Shown here in pieces: positions 27,401 through 37,400 of a stretch of 64,000 nucleotides of DNA; positions within the stretch are counted from its first letter, which is position 1; every line of letters begins with the position of its first letter. The stretch spans positions 24,749,807-24,813,806 of the forward strand of contig OY783206.1 of the NCBI GenBank assembly GCA_963678705.1, read 5' to 3'. The notes beneath the pieces are model-generated. The model was not told where the DNA came from, did not search any database, and worked only from the letters and a program-made list of their open reading frames with translations. Origin of the DNA: Panorpa germanica (Eukaryota; Arthropoda; Insecta; Mecoptera; Panorpidae). The position numbers and the translations under genes are program-made.

Positions 27401-30400
27401 TGGATTTTTTTTTTCGATTTGTAAATTAGGTACCAAAGTTATATACACGATTTCAACTTTTTAGCACAATTCGCTCCAGATAAAATATTGAAATTTTGAA
27501 TTTTTTTTATGAATTAAACACTGAATTATTACACATACCAAAATTTAGGGTTTCTCCAAAGTTTCATACCGGGCAATTTTTTAATTTCTAAAGTTTGATT
27601 TATGACCGCATTAAATAGCGTAATACACATGCAAAATTTCATTTTTCATTCTTTTATTAATTAATAATATACAGCAAAATAACGGGTTTCCAGGAAATTC
27701 AAGGAAAAATTTGAGGACGCAAAATGTCCTAGTATTTTTTCTCTACGAAATAGGAAATTTTCAAAAAGCAGCTTTCTTGAAATCAATCTTTCATAGTTTT
27801 CATGCCGAATGTTCTTCACTAACATCACCCACTTAGGCTGTCTGTTTATTTACAACCGATAGGCTACAACTGATTATATTCAAGTTCGAAAGCACATTTC
27901 AATAACTTTTAAACTTGGTGGTGTAATACGAGTATGTAATAAATTATTTAAAATTTTATCTTTCAGCGGGCAATGAAAGAACGAATTATTATAGGAACAA
28001 GGTATGCGAAACAGGAAGCGCAAGCGATAGCGGAAATGAATATTATGAATAGGTCAGTGCTGTGGCAATGTTTTGTAGCTGTTGGTAGTCCTGTGTATCT
28101 AGTACGCATGCGTTAGTTAACAAAGAATAATAAGTTTTTATTTTATTTAACCCTGTTCCGGCAGACATTTTTTTTTTTTTTTTAATTTCATTTATAATTT
28201 GCAATCTGTCCCAAGAGACATTCATCAACGTGAGCTTGTCATCTATCGATGACGTACTCTTCAGCTTAATCTATTATATTAATACGATTATTATGCAACT
28301 AAGCAAATAATTCTATGCTGTTGTTGCTAAGTCCATTGGATTTTTGCGTTTGCTGATTCATTTGGATGATCTCGTAATCTTCGTAGATATTTCTTGCTGA
28401 TGACTTTAATTACGATCTTGGTGTACAAGTCAGTTTGTAACATATCTTGGAAGGTGCGCGATTTGTTTGAGCAGTTTATTTTGGAAACGTTGAAGGATTT
28501 CTATGTTGGACCCATGCCATACCTCCATATGGGTTTTAGTATTGCCTTGTATAAGAGCAGTTTGTTATAAGTGGATAGTTACGACTTCCAGCCGAGGAGC
28601 CAATACATGTCTCTACTTTTACTTTCTAACTGCACCCGTTTTTCCAGATGTGTGTTCTCCAAGTTAGTCGTGTGTCCAAATGCCTACATAGGTATTTTAC
28701 TGGCTCTGCTTGTGGAAGTTGTAGGTTATTCAATGTGATTGTGTTTCATTAACTTTTATCCTGCATTCTTTGAACCATTTCTGAATCTGTAGCAAATCTT
28801 GCTGCAGTATTTCAAAGGCAATAACTGGATCTCTATGGAGTGCCAAGATCTTCAGCAAAGGTTGCTGCTCGCTTGATAGGGAGGTCGGTAGTTGTTAATA
28901 AATAGAGGACTGGTTCCAGGACACTTCCTTGAGGAACACCTGATTTTATGTCACGTACCGTAGATTTTCCGTCTAGATATTTTATATACAATTTCCTGTT
29001 TGTAGTTTATGACCTCAGTATCGACAGACATAATATTGAACATAAGATAACAGTAGAAATTTTCAATATGGTTATTTCAAAATCTGTCAAAATAACTTGT
29101 AAGGTTGGTAACCTGTAAACTTGTTAGAGTTCTGTGTTAAATATACTATCTCTTTCACGCTCTGTTGTATAAAAGAGATAGCAACTTATCGATCGTGAGG
29201 TCACATATCTTGAAATATTGTATAACGTTGAATCTCTTTAATATTAAATTAAAGAGACAAAATGACTTTTTTAATTGTTAATATCTCCTAAACATATAAG
29301 GAGTTATTGAAAAATAATTGGACATTTGAGATTCTAGTGTCCACTTTATCAATATATAGTAGTACAATTTTATAGACGAAGGCACAAGCCCATTAATGTG
29401 AGTGACGTACGCACGATCGGCATTTGAGATCTAGTTGCTTTTTGAACCAGGAATCGTTGAAACGGGCCCGATGATTGACAGTAACACATTTATACAAGTA
29501 ATCAAAGAAGTCCTCACTGCATACGTTTTTTTTCTTTTCTACATTTCATTCAATAAATTCAATGTCAACTGCATTCCATGCCGATACTCACTTTAAGAGT
29601 ATTGAGGGAGAAAAAGCGATAAAAATAGTTAAAATACATCCTGTTTCAAAATGTAAGTCACGTAGTGTTAGTAGTTTTTTTAAGTTAAAAAATGGTGACA
29701 CGGTTTTCAAAAACCACGTGTACAGAAATCATTATTTTTTGAAACTATAGAAAAATGAAAATTATCACAAAGGTACCTATTTACAAGAATAATTAAATAA
29801 AACCTCTAAAGTCATCTACAGTATGTGGCCTATGTGACAACATCAAATGGAAAATTCAAAATAAAAGAAGATCATACTCCAAAAAATGAATAAAGTTAAG
29901 TCAAGCTTTACACCATCGCACGTTTCGTTTAACAGCGTTGTCAAGTTTGTTATTACTTTTTAAAAATATTTATTTTATATATGTATATATATATTTTTGT
30001 ATTATTTAAAAGCATGCTGTGCTTTACATTCTTATATATAATTATTAATTACAATTAATAAATTCTAAATTAAACTTAAAAACTAATTCTTGTTTAAACT
30101 CTTGTAACTCTTGTTTTTTCTTCTCGTGTCACTTTCTCTGTCCACTTCTCTACTTCACCATTCTAAACTCCATGTTTCTCCTCCTTTTCCTCTCTCTTTT
30201 CTTTCTTCCTCTCTGTATCTCCGCTCATATCAGCTGTATCCTCTTTCTCCTGACAATCTAGACATTCTCTTCGTCTTTCCTCACCAACTTACTTTCTCCC
30301 TTTTCCACTACTTCCTTCCTCCTCTCTACTTCCGTCATCCTCCTCTTCCTTCGTTGCATCCTCTATCTTATTTTCACTGTGTTTTGATTTGGCACGTCTT

Positions 30401-31403
30401 TTTAATGTGTTCTAACGTTTCTATTTCTTCCTTGCATATTCTGCATACCCTCTCCCCTCTTTTTTCTCAATACCTGCTCCCTTTCTCTTCATTTCCCATT
30501 TAGAATTTCGAATTCTCCTTCCATTCCTTATCTCCTTACATTTATAAATAAATATGACATTAATTATAGGTAATTTTTTAATTTTAAAGGGCCAGTTCAA
30601 GTCAAATCGATACAAAAAAGCATGTGTTCGCTAATGTTTTTTGACGATACAGTTAATATATAATTACTACATAATAAAATAACATTTAAAGAATACTTTG
30701 TGAAATTTTCATAAATAAATATCAAGAAATTGACAGCGAATCTCTGCAGACGTTACAAAAAAAAGTTTCATTGCGGTGTCACTCATAACTCATCACTGAA
30801 TTATCTGAAATCAAAAAACCAAAATGATTTCATTAGTTGATAAGTTTCTGCAGGTAACCTGTCAAGTTTTTTTTATAGATTTTTAAACTTTTTACTTTAG
30901 AAGTCAAAATACCCATTTTTCATGAAAGAAATCAGAAACTTTGTTATTTTAAAATACGTTAAAATTAAAAAAAAAAAATGATTCGACAGCGCTACCTCGG
31001 TATTTATGTAAAGAAATAGTGTGTTCGACTTCAAAAGGATCGGTGCAGTAGATTTTGAGCTAGAGAGGACACCAACTCTGAAAAAGCTAAGTGTTAGAAA
31101 AACGCGTTTATAAGATTCAAAGAAAAACAAAACCAGACCAAAGAGTGGAAGACTTAAAACTCAATATCTTCGACAGTTTTGTTCCAATCATTTCAAAATT
31201 TTCACGCAATGAATTTAATATGTTATACATTAATATAAATGAAAACAAATTTAATCCTTACCTTACCCCTCTCCTTAAACTATTATATACATCATCTTTT
31301 ATATATTTTATAAATAAAATTATTTTTTTATTGTTTCAGTAATCAAAACGAGGAGTATGACAGCGATGAAGACTCTAGCGAAAGAAAAAGACCAAGATTA
31401 TGA
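18456..31403 (+). CDS. MARS1: Cytosolic methionyl-tRNA synthetase (MetRS), ten exons
   Basis: Charges tRNA-Met with methionine in the cytosol. Exons: 18456-18558, 18649-18911, 18997-19140, 20168-20382, 23149-23265, 23446-25114, 25770-25943, 26859-26996, 27967-28052 and 31340-31403. All splice phases agree, giving 990 residues. Exons 1-4 form the GST-like N-terminal domain typical of animal MetRS. Exon 5 carries the HIGH-type motif [11 protein letters not shown]. Exon 6 carries the zinc-knuckle cysteines (CQKC, CPHPGCG, CDGCG, CKVC), [10 protein letters not shown]-like [11 protein letters not shown], and the KMSKS-type loop KFSKSRG, followed by the anticodon-binding region. Exons 7 and 8 each encode a WHEP helix pair ([20 protein letters not shown] and [20 protein letters not shown]). 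The last two exons ([14 protein letters not shown], then an acidic/basic tail ending ERKRPRL) fit by phase but are less certain as MetRS. Confidence 0.93.
20383..23148. other. MetRS intron 4 with decayed MITE pieces
   Basis: This 2.8-kb intron holds at least three relatives of the MITE superfamily: 21369-21720 (TGACGTCATACGC, AACGCCAATATACACAT), 22013-22258 (GTTGGCTGTCAGGGCCTCAA through ATTTCAATCAACAATTAAGA, about 245 bp and close in layout to 51034-51338) and 22640-22870 (GGGTCGATTTTTCAATTGTT through GTATGACGTGAAAT, then AATATTAAACTTG). None has coding capacity. Confidence 0.6.
25170..25769 (+). repeat. Intron 6 sequence duplicated elsewhere in the same gene
   Basis: The 3' part (about 25590-25769) matches 27765-27966, the 3' end of intron 8, block by block (CTTTCTTGAAATCAAT, ATGCCGAAT.TTCTTCACTAA, TTATTTACAACCGA, ATTGTTTAAAATTT...TTTCAG), right up to the acceptor AG. 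The 5' part (AATAGTTAAAATACATGCTG, then TTACAGCGTTGCCAA) matches 29610-29690 and 29915-29975 in intron 9. These are diverged copies of one intronic sequence. Confidence 0.7.
27175..27700 (+). repeat. Unclassified repeat family (CCCGTCGCAA start), copy 1
   Basis: Begins ACACCCGTCGCAAACGACG and shares ordered blocks with 60140-60625: TTTTAATTCCATTTTT, AATTGAAATATT.AACTCGTTC, TTCGATTTG.AAATTAGGTACC, TTTCTAGCACAATT-like words, and TAGCGTAATACAC.TGCAAAAT. A shorter reverse copy is at 36880-37130. No open frame of note; located in MetRS intron 8. Confidence 0.7.
28053..29393 (+). mobile_element. Left-truncated MITE split by a LINE insertion (MetRS intron 9)
   Basis: The MITE begins mid-element at AGGTCAGTGCTGTGGCAATG, exactly at the end of MetRS exon 9. 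It runs to GGCAGACAT (28168), resumes at CAGACATAATATTG (29025), and ends GGCACAAGCCCATTA near 29393. The internal hairpin and the ATTAAAGAGACAAAATGACT block are present. The first third of the family consensus is absent. Confidence 0.8.
28169..29024 (-). mobile_element. 5'-truncated Jockey-type LINE with A-tail and target-site duplication
   Basis: Minus-strand sequence includes [14 protein letters not shown], the conserved reverse transcriptase block, followed by a degenerate FADD equivalent (FAEDLG). Downstream come [14 protein letters not shown] and [15 protein letters not shown], typical of the C-terminal region of Jockey-clade proteins. Several stops interrupt it. The poly(A) tail appears as a T-run at 28169-28183. 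The sequence CAGACAT flanks both ends (28162-28168 and 29025-29031), a target-site duplication inside the host MITE. Confidence 0.85.
30110..30570 (-). mobile_element. LINE 3' end relic with CCHC knuckle
   Basis: On the minus strand the frame reads [22 protein letters not shown], the cysteine-histidine motif found after reverse transcriptase in R1/Jockey-like LINEs, followed by purine-rich sequence. The matching region is 62420-63165 on the plus strand, which shares TATGCAGAAT, AACGTT and the GGATGCAACGAAGGAAG block. The pyrimidine-rich open frame on the plus strand (30111-30503) is the shadow of this purine-rich sequence. Confidence 0.6.
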
Positions 31404-31665
31404 GAATATAGGAAAACAACAAACTATAGTTAATGCATCATATACTTAAATCATTAATATTTATTTAGTAAATATTTATTACTTTTAGTAAACATTCATT
31501 TTTCTATCTCTTCTTAAATTATAAATGTAGTAGTCATCTGTAGTAGTCATTTCTTAACTTTAAGATGTATTTTACTTTATTTATATAGATTAGAACTTTG
31601 ATAAGTGTTTTAGATATAAAAAATAATTTAACGTTTACGTTTACGGTACCAATATTTTTATTTTA

Positions 31666-31671
31666 AATAAA
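31666..31671 (+). other. Likely polyadenylation signal of MetRS
   Basis: AATAAA about 260 bases after the MetRS stop codon, in a T-rich context with GTAGG/GTAGGTAG sequence following. It is the first convincing hexamer downstream. Confidence 0.45.
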
Positions 31672-32291
31672 ATTGTAGGAGCATTGTAGGTAGCATATTG
31701 TACCTAAAACAACGATATTTATTTTTTTATTTTGGAATTTCTGTTCTCAATCACACACAATATATTCATTAAATAGATTTACATAAATATTACAATAAGA
31801 AATATTACATTTTATATAAAAATATTGATATTTACATAGAAAATAAACTTTCTCTTTACGTCAAAATGTTTTTACAGGAAAAATCATGTATTGAAGAATC
31901 TTTTAATTTATAAATTAACATTTTTACGTAATATTATATTATTATATCTTTTCAAATATGTTTTTATTTAAGTAAGTAAGTATTGTATTGAAAATATACA
32001 TAATCTAACTCATATGGATCCAACATTTTACTTGTGTATTCAATTTTTGGTGAACTTTTGTTTTACATAAATAAATTTTGTTTTTTGTCATACTTAGTAT
32101 AATTTATATAATAATTTATTTGTGGTGTTTGTCAATAAATTAATAATTAGTAATTCAAAGAATTGTTGTTCGTTATTTGTATTTATTAATGTACATATGT
32201 ATCGTTAAGTTAGGTAGTCTTTTCAATTCAAGAATTTTTCAATTTCCAATTATGTGTCTTTTTGCCTGTTAAAATGATTTTTTTAACTATA

Positions 32292-32533
32292 AGTTGGAGC
32301 CGCAAAATAATAACTTTTAAAAATGAATATTGCTATATTTTCTAGCAAATTTCAATTTTTATACTCTATATATCACTATATATTTTTAAGTCTTAAACGT
32401 AAGTTTGAGAACCATAATAAAGGTTATAAAATTTATGACAAACCCATAGAAATGTTAACAGTCTTAAAAATTGGAATTAAACTAGAAAATATAGCAATAT
32501 TAATTTTCAAAAGTAATTTTTGCGGTTCCAACT
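32292..32533. mobile_element. Short MITE with about 70-bp terminal inverted repeats
   Basis: The left arm AGTTGGAGCCGCAAAATAAT and the reverse complement of the right arm (AGTTGGAACCGCAAAAATTA) pair along about 70 bp, including ATTGCTATATTTTCTAG. Total length is about 242 bp, so the element could fold into a near-complete hairpin. A 70-residue open frame across it is incidental. Confidence 0.8.
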
Positions 32534-33016
32534 AATTAAAAGTCAGTGGAAAAAAGCTTAAAATGTAGATACGTTATTCATCTAACTAATTGCAGCTTTA
32601 GATTTTGATTCGCGTTTATAGTTACTTACATAAAACGATTTAAACATAAAAAAACATGGTTTTTTTGATAATACGTAACCTGCTGTATAGTATCGCCATC
32701 TATATTTCGCTAGAAAAAATGGCCAAGTATCGTTTCTCCTTAACCGAAAGTAATGTTTATTGTATTTATTTAATAACTGATAAAACTATTACAAATGTGA
32801 TATAGAACTTATGTTGTAACTCTAATAAGTGTTGTGTTATTTATTTATTGTTGTGGTGTCTCACAGTACGTACTGGTTTGGAGTCGGGAGCAGAATGGAA
32901 GAGTAGAAGCGTGACGGATGAATCTGCAAAGCCGCCACATTCACTCTTCCAAGTCACTTTACGTTGATATGTCCGTATGAATCTGTCAAGTGTTGAGGTC
33001 CATTGATGTGACGGAA

Positions 33017-33606
33017 TTAGTGGTCGATTTTTCAATTGTTGATTGAACTTGATGTTAATAACTGTGTATTGGCGTGTCTATTTTATTAAATATCTAAATG
33101 TTGACGGAGATATAGCAATTAAAAGTTTGAATTGTAGTTTTAGCGCTAGAAATGGTCGGCCATATTTGTATGACGTGAAATGCATTTTAACGTCAGTTAT
33201 TTGTTGAGTAGGTCAGTGTTGTAGTAATGTTTTGTAGCTGTTGGTAGTCGAAATAATCAAGTCAAGTCAAAGAATAATAAGTTTTTATTTTATTTAACCA
33301 TGTTACGGCAGACATAATATTGGAATTTTATTGTTCCTTGAACTAACTAAATAATATTTGATATTTTGATATATAAATAAATATAGCAGAGATTTATGAT
33401 CTGTAAGGTTGGCAGCGGTTGTGATGTCACACGCATTTGGAATGTGTACAACGTTGAATCCCTTTAATAATTAAAGAGACAAAATGACTTTTTTAATTGT
33501 TAATATCTCTTAACATATAAGGAGTTATTAAAAAATAATTGGACAGTTGAGGTTTTCGCAACCCACTTTATCAATATGTAGTACAGACATAGGGCATACG
33601 CCCATT
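33017..33606 (+). mobile_element. MITE of the TGGGCTTGTGTCC superfamily, left end lost
   Basis: Begins TTAGTGGTCGATTTTTCAAT, just inside where the left terminus should be. It runs through the full set of family blocks (GTGTATTGGCGTG, TTTTAGCGCTAGAAATGGTC, GTTTTGTAGCTGTTGGTAGT, CCCTTTAATAATTAAAGAGA) to a degraded right end (CATAGGGCATACGCCCATTA). Located between MetRS and the second ZAD gene. Confidence 0.85.
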
Positions 33607-34417
33607 AAGACATGGTTCATAAGCCCATTGACAAACAGCACAAATAATCAAATACGCAAATGTGAACGCGCCTAAGACATTACATCAGATGTTTTTGAAC
33701 GCCTCGATTTCAACATATGCATATGCGTATGTATGCAGGAGCTAACAAATCACTCAGAAAAATAAGTAGCTGACATCAAGAGGCTCATATCTGTATTTTA
33801 CATATAAATATCTAGATACAAAATGTTACAACACTTGCAAAAGAGGCTTTTAAAGCACCAAAATAAATTAAGAAAATATCCTGTAAAAGGTAAAAACAAC
33901 AAAGTCATATACATAAATCTAATATGTTTTATTACCTCGAATGTACATATCCTTAAATTGGTAATATACATTCAAAATGACTTCTTTTATTGGTCTAAAA
34001 GATCTCTAGAATATTAATAACAAGCTTGCCAATGTATAAATTATACTTAATTTAAATCTTAGATATTTGCCGGTAGGAATTATGTTGGCAAGCTGGTAAA
34101 TATAGCATACGAATTATTAGAAAGATTATTCTAGAAGAATTTATATTTTAAATGCAAGAAGGTTCTTGTTTAATCACATATATTAATTCATGATATTCTC
34201 GCTAATGAAAAAGTGATATAATCAATTTAATTTTGTATTATTAACTTTCAAATTATATAAACAATACAATAAACAAAGGTGCTGTACATTATTTATTATT
34301 TTCCCGCGCTGTCCGGCTATATCATCTGGCTGTCACTTTATTGTTATAAAGTGTGCAGTTCTTGTACGACAATAACATACATTTTTAGCGAAACCTGTTT
34401 TGTAATACGTTATAATA

Positions 34418-37400
34418 ATGAACATATTCGATTTTTGTAAGTATTTTAATCTATTATATATATGTTATTATCAAGTAGTATTATTATAATGTTATATATA
34501 AAGCAATATACTGTCTAACAAAAACATAACCTTAAAGATTTATACATATATATGCAATATGTATATATTTATGACACTTTTTTGAAGGAATGAAATACAT
34601 TCCTGTTTTTGTATTTTTAGACATCAATGGGACCGAATATCAAGGTTTTTGCCGATTGTGTGGTAAGCCAGCGGAAGACCAAAAACCTATATTTCATGGA
34701 TATGGTTTGGAAAATAATTTACAAGAGAAAATCAATAGCATTTTCTCGATAAAGGTAAATCTTATAAGTATATTTCACTGTTCATAATAATAACTTTTTA
34801 GAAAATTTAATAAGAATATATTCCACCAATATTTTAGGTATATAGTTTACGCTGAATTTGACATTTTTAAGATTTTTTAATATTTGAAATACACTTGAAA
34901 CTTAAATTATATTATGATATGGAAATTATTATTTCAAAATATATAGTTTTCTACTTAGGCAAGTGAATTTCTTTTTGAGCCATTCAAAAACTAAAACGAT
35001 TAAGTCAAATTTTGTGTTTTTTTTTTTTTTTTTTTGTAAATTTTTAGGGAATTAGCGATATTCTCTTTTTAACGCTATCTTTTCGGCTTTTGATTTTCTG
35101 GCTTAGTTAAGCCTTATACACTGTGTTGCAAATGTGCAACTAACCAATCAAATGCTTATAGGGCTTCCATAAAACATTAAACGGGCAGACTTCAGACATT
35201 TTGGAGTCACTTTGCCATCATATTGAAGATGCGTATAATTTTTTTCTCATAAAGGAATTCATTTACAGTTCAGTTTTTCACAGTCGTTCATATGAAATGC
35301 ATATTTATCGACTATAAATGGCGAAACCACTCCACCTGCCGGAATACAAATAAAGATAAAGTTTTTTTTTTATTCTTCTATAACTCCGCAACTAAGTATA
35401 GGTATACTTATCTAGTAGCTTACATTTCAACAAGTACACGGTCTGGTAGAGATTGCTCCAATGGACAATTCTACATGATTAGGTTACTAGGTCCAATGAT
35501 TTAGTCCTGCGAAGTCTTCGAACATCATTACTATCAAGCAACATTTGCGCCACGGCGATGTCAACAAACAAATGAAGATTGATGCGAACTATAATTGAAG
35601 TGCAATAGTGATAGAAACGTCACAAAACAGGACACGTCACCAAATTGTTTACTGGGATGTGACATCATAAACATATTTAATTCTTATAACTTTGGACCCT
35701 TTAATTATAAAAAAGTTTTATTAGCAAATAATGTACTATTTAGGCCTCACTAGAATTACTGACAAATATTTATTTAAAAAAAACCACAACCAATTTGTGT
35801 CAGTTAAATGTCATAATAATTTAACTGCCAAAATATTCAAATACAATCATAATACAAATTTAATAACATTATTTATATCTATAAAATAAATATAATTATA
35901 TATAACAGTAAATAACATGTGTTATTGAAACAAAACTATTTTGTACTAGGTTTCTGAAAGTGACCCTCTGCCTCATAGTATTTGCAGCCCGTGCGATTTT
36001 CTTATTACGAGCGTGACTCACCTTCGAGAGATTTCTCACTCACTGACAGAACAGTATCAAAAGCTACAACAAATTATAGAAACAACTTTAACTCGGTATA
36101 ACCGAAACACGAAGATTGCACAGGTATCTTGGTTTCATGCAGGTATACACTTAACGATTTATCTGACAGTTTTAACGGAATAGTCCAACTTTACCGGTAA
36201 ACCGATGCGTGAAGGTATAGTATTGGATAAAGTACAGTTTTATCACAAGAACTTGCCGAGTATATTTCAGATATTATAATAATGGGCTTGTGTCCTCATT
36301 ATTTAGTGGTCAAATTTTTAATTGTTGATTGAAATTGATGTTAATAAATGTGTATTGGCGTGTCTATTTTATTAAATATCGGAATGTTGACGGAGATATA
36401 GCAATTAAAAATTTGAATCGTAGTTTTAGCTCTAGAAATGGTCGGCCATATTTATATGACGTGAAATGTATTTTAACGTCAGTTATTTATTGAGTCGAAA
36501 AAAAGTTTGAGATGTATACTGAACTATAGCAGACTTACACTGAATTGAAAAGGGTCAAAAGTAAATTTGCATTGGATAGAATGGAATATGACGATGTTCG
36601 CATTACTTAGTAGATCCGTTTCTAGTAGAATACAAATGTAATTTCAACTCAACTTTTGAATCATCATATTATCCTATATTAGTATGTTTATATGTTTGGT
36701 TCGAATTTTGTGTGGTAGCTCGAAAACGGCTGCAGCGATTTTATTTCTCGTTAATTATCATAAAAAATACTTACAATTTACATAAATTATACAAAGAACA
36801 AGTGCCTCGCACAGATCTGTCGCCCCCCGGGGCTTGGCAATGACTAAGGCCGGCCCTGTATTACGCTATTGAATGCAAACATATTTCAAAACTTAAAAAT
36901 ACAAAATTTTATAAGCGGCCCGGTTGGAAACTTTAGGAAAACTCAAATATTGGATTGTGTAATAATTGAATATCTTATTTAAAAAAAAAATCGAAAATCA
37001 AAAATTTTATTTTTCGGGCACGAGGGTAAAAATTGTGCTAGAAAGTTGAAATTTTGTATATGGGTTAATTTTAGTACCTAATTTACAAATAAAAAAGAAT
37101 TCTACACAATTTTTAGTTTAACAAGGAATAGAGTATTCTGTTACACCATGAAAACGTCTTGTTCAGAAATTATACATCTTGCAATATTACACGAAGCTTA
37201 AAAATACTGTAGAATATACTGCTGCATTGAAATCTAAATTTTATTTATAATATTTATAAATGTTAAAAATGATTTTTCAGGATGCTGCACATAATCAATC
37301 ACATCTGGAAAATGATCGGGCACTTGACAATGCAAGATCAGTAGAAAACAACACATGTGATTACGACAAAATCGACAGCGACGGGTAAGTTTAATTCAAA

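Noticed and set aside
30111-30503. Plus-strand 130-residue Ser/Leu/Pro-rich frame
   Set aside because: Pyrimidine-rich shadow of a purine-rich LINE 3' region on the minus strand, where the CRICK...H...C knuckle is readable.
32841-33035. Minus-strand 64-residue frame between MetRS and the second ZAD gene
   Set aside because: Partly within a MITE, no recognisable motif, no partner exon.
33823-34017. Plus-strand frame MLQHLQKRLLKHQNKLRKYP as first exon of the second ZAD gene
   Set aside because: The short exon at 34418-34436 joins exon 2 in phase and gives a normal ZAD start. The 33823 frame does not join in phase to a ZAD.
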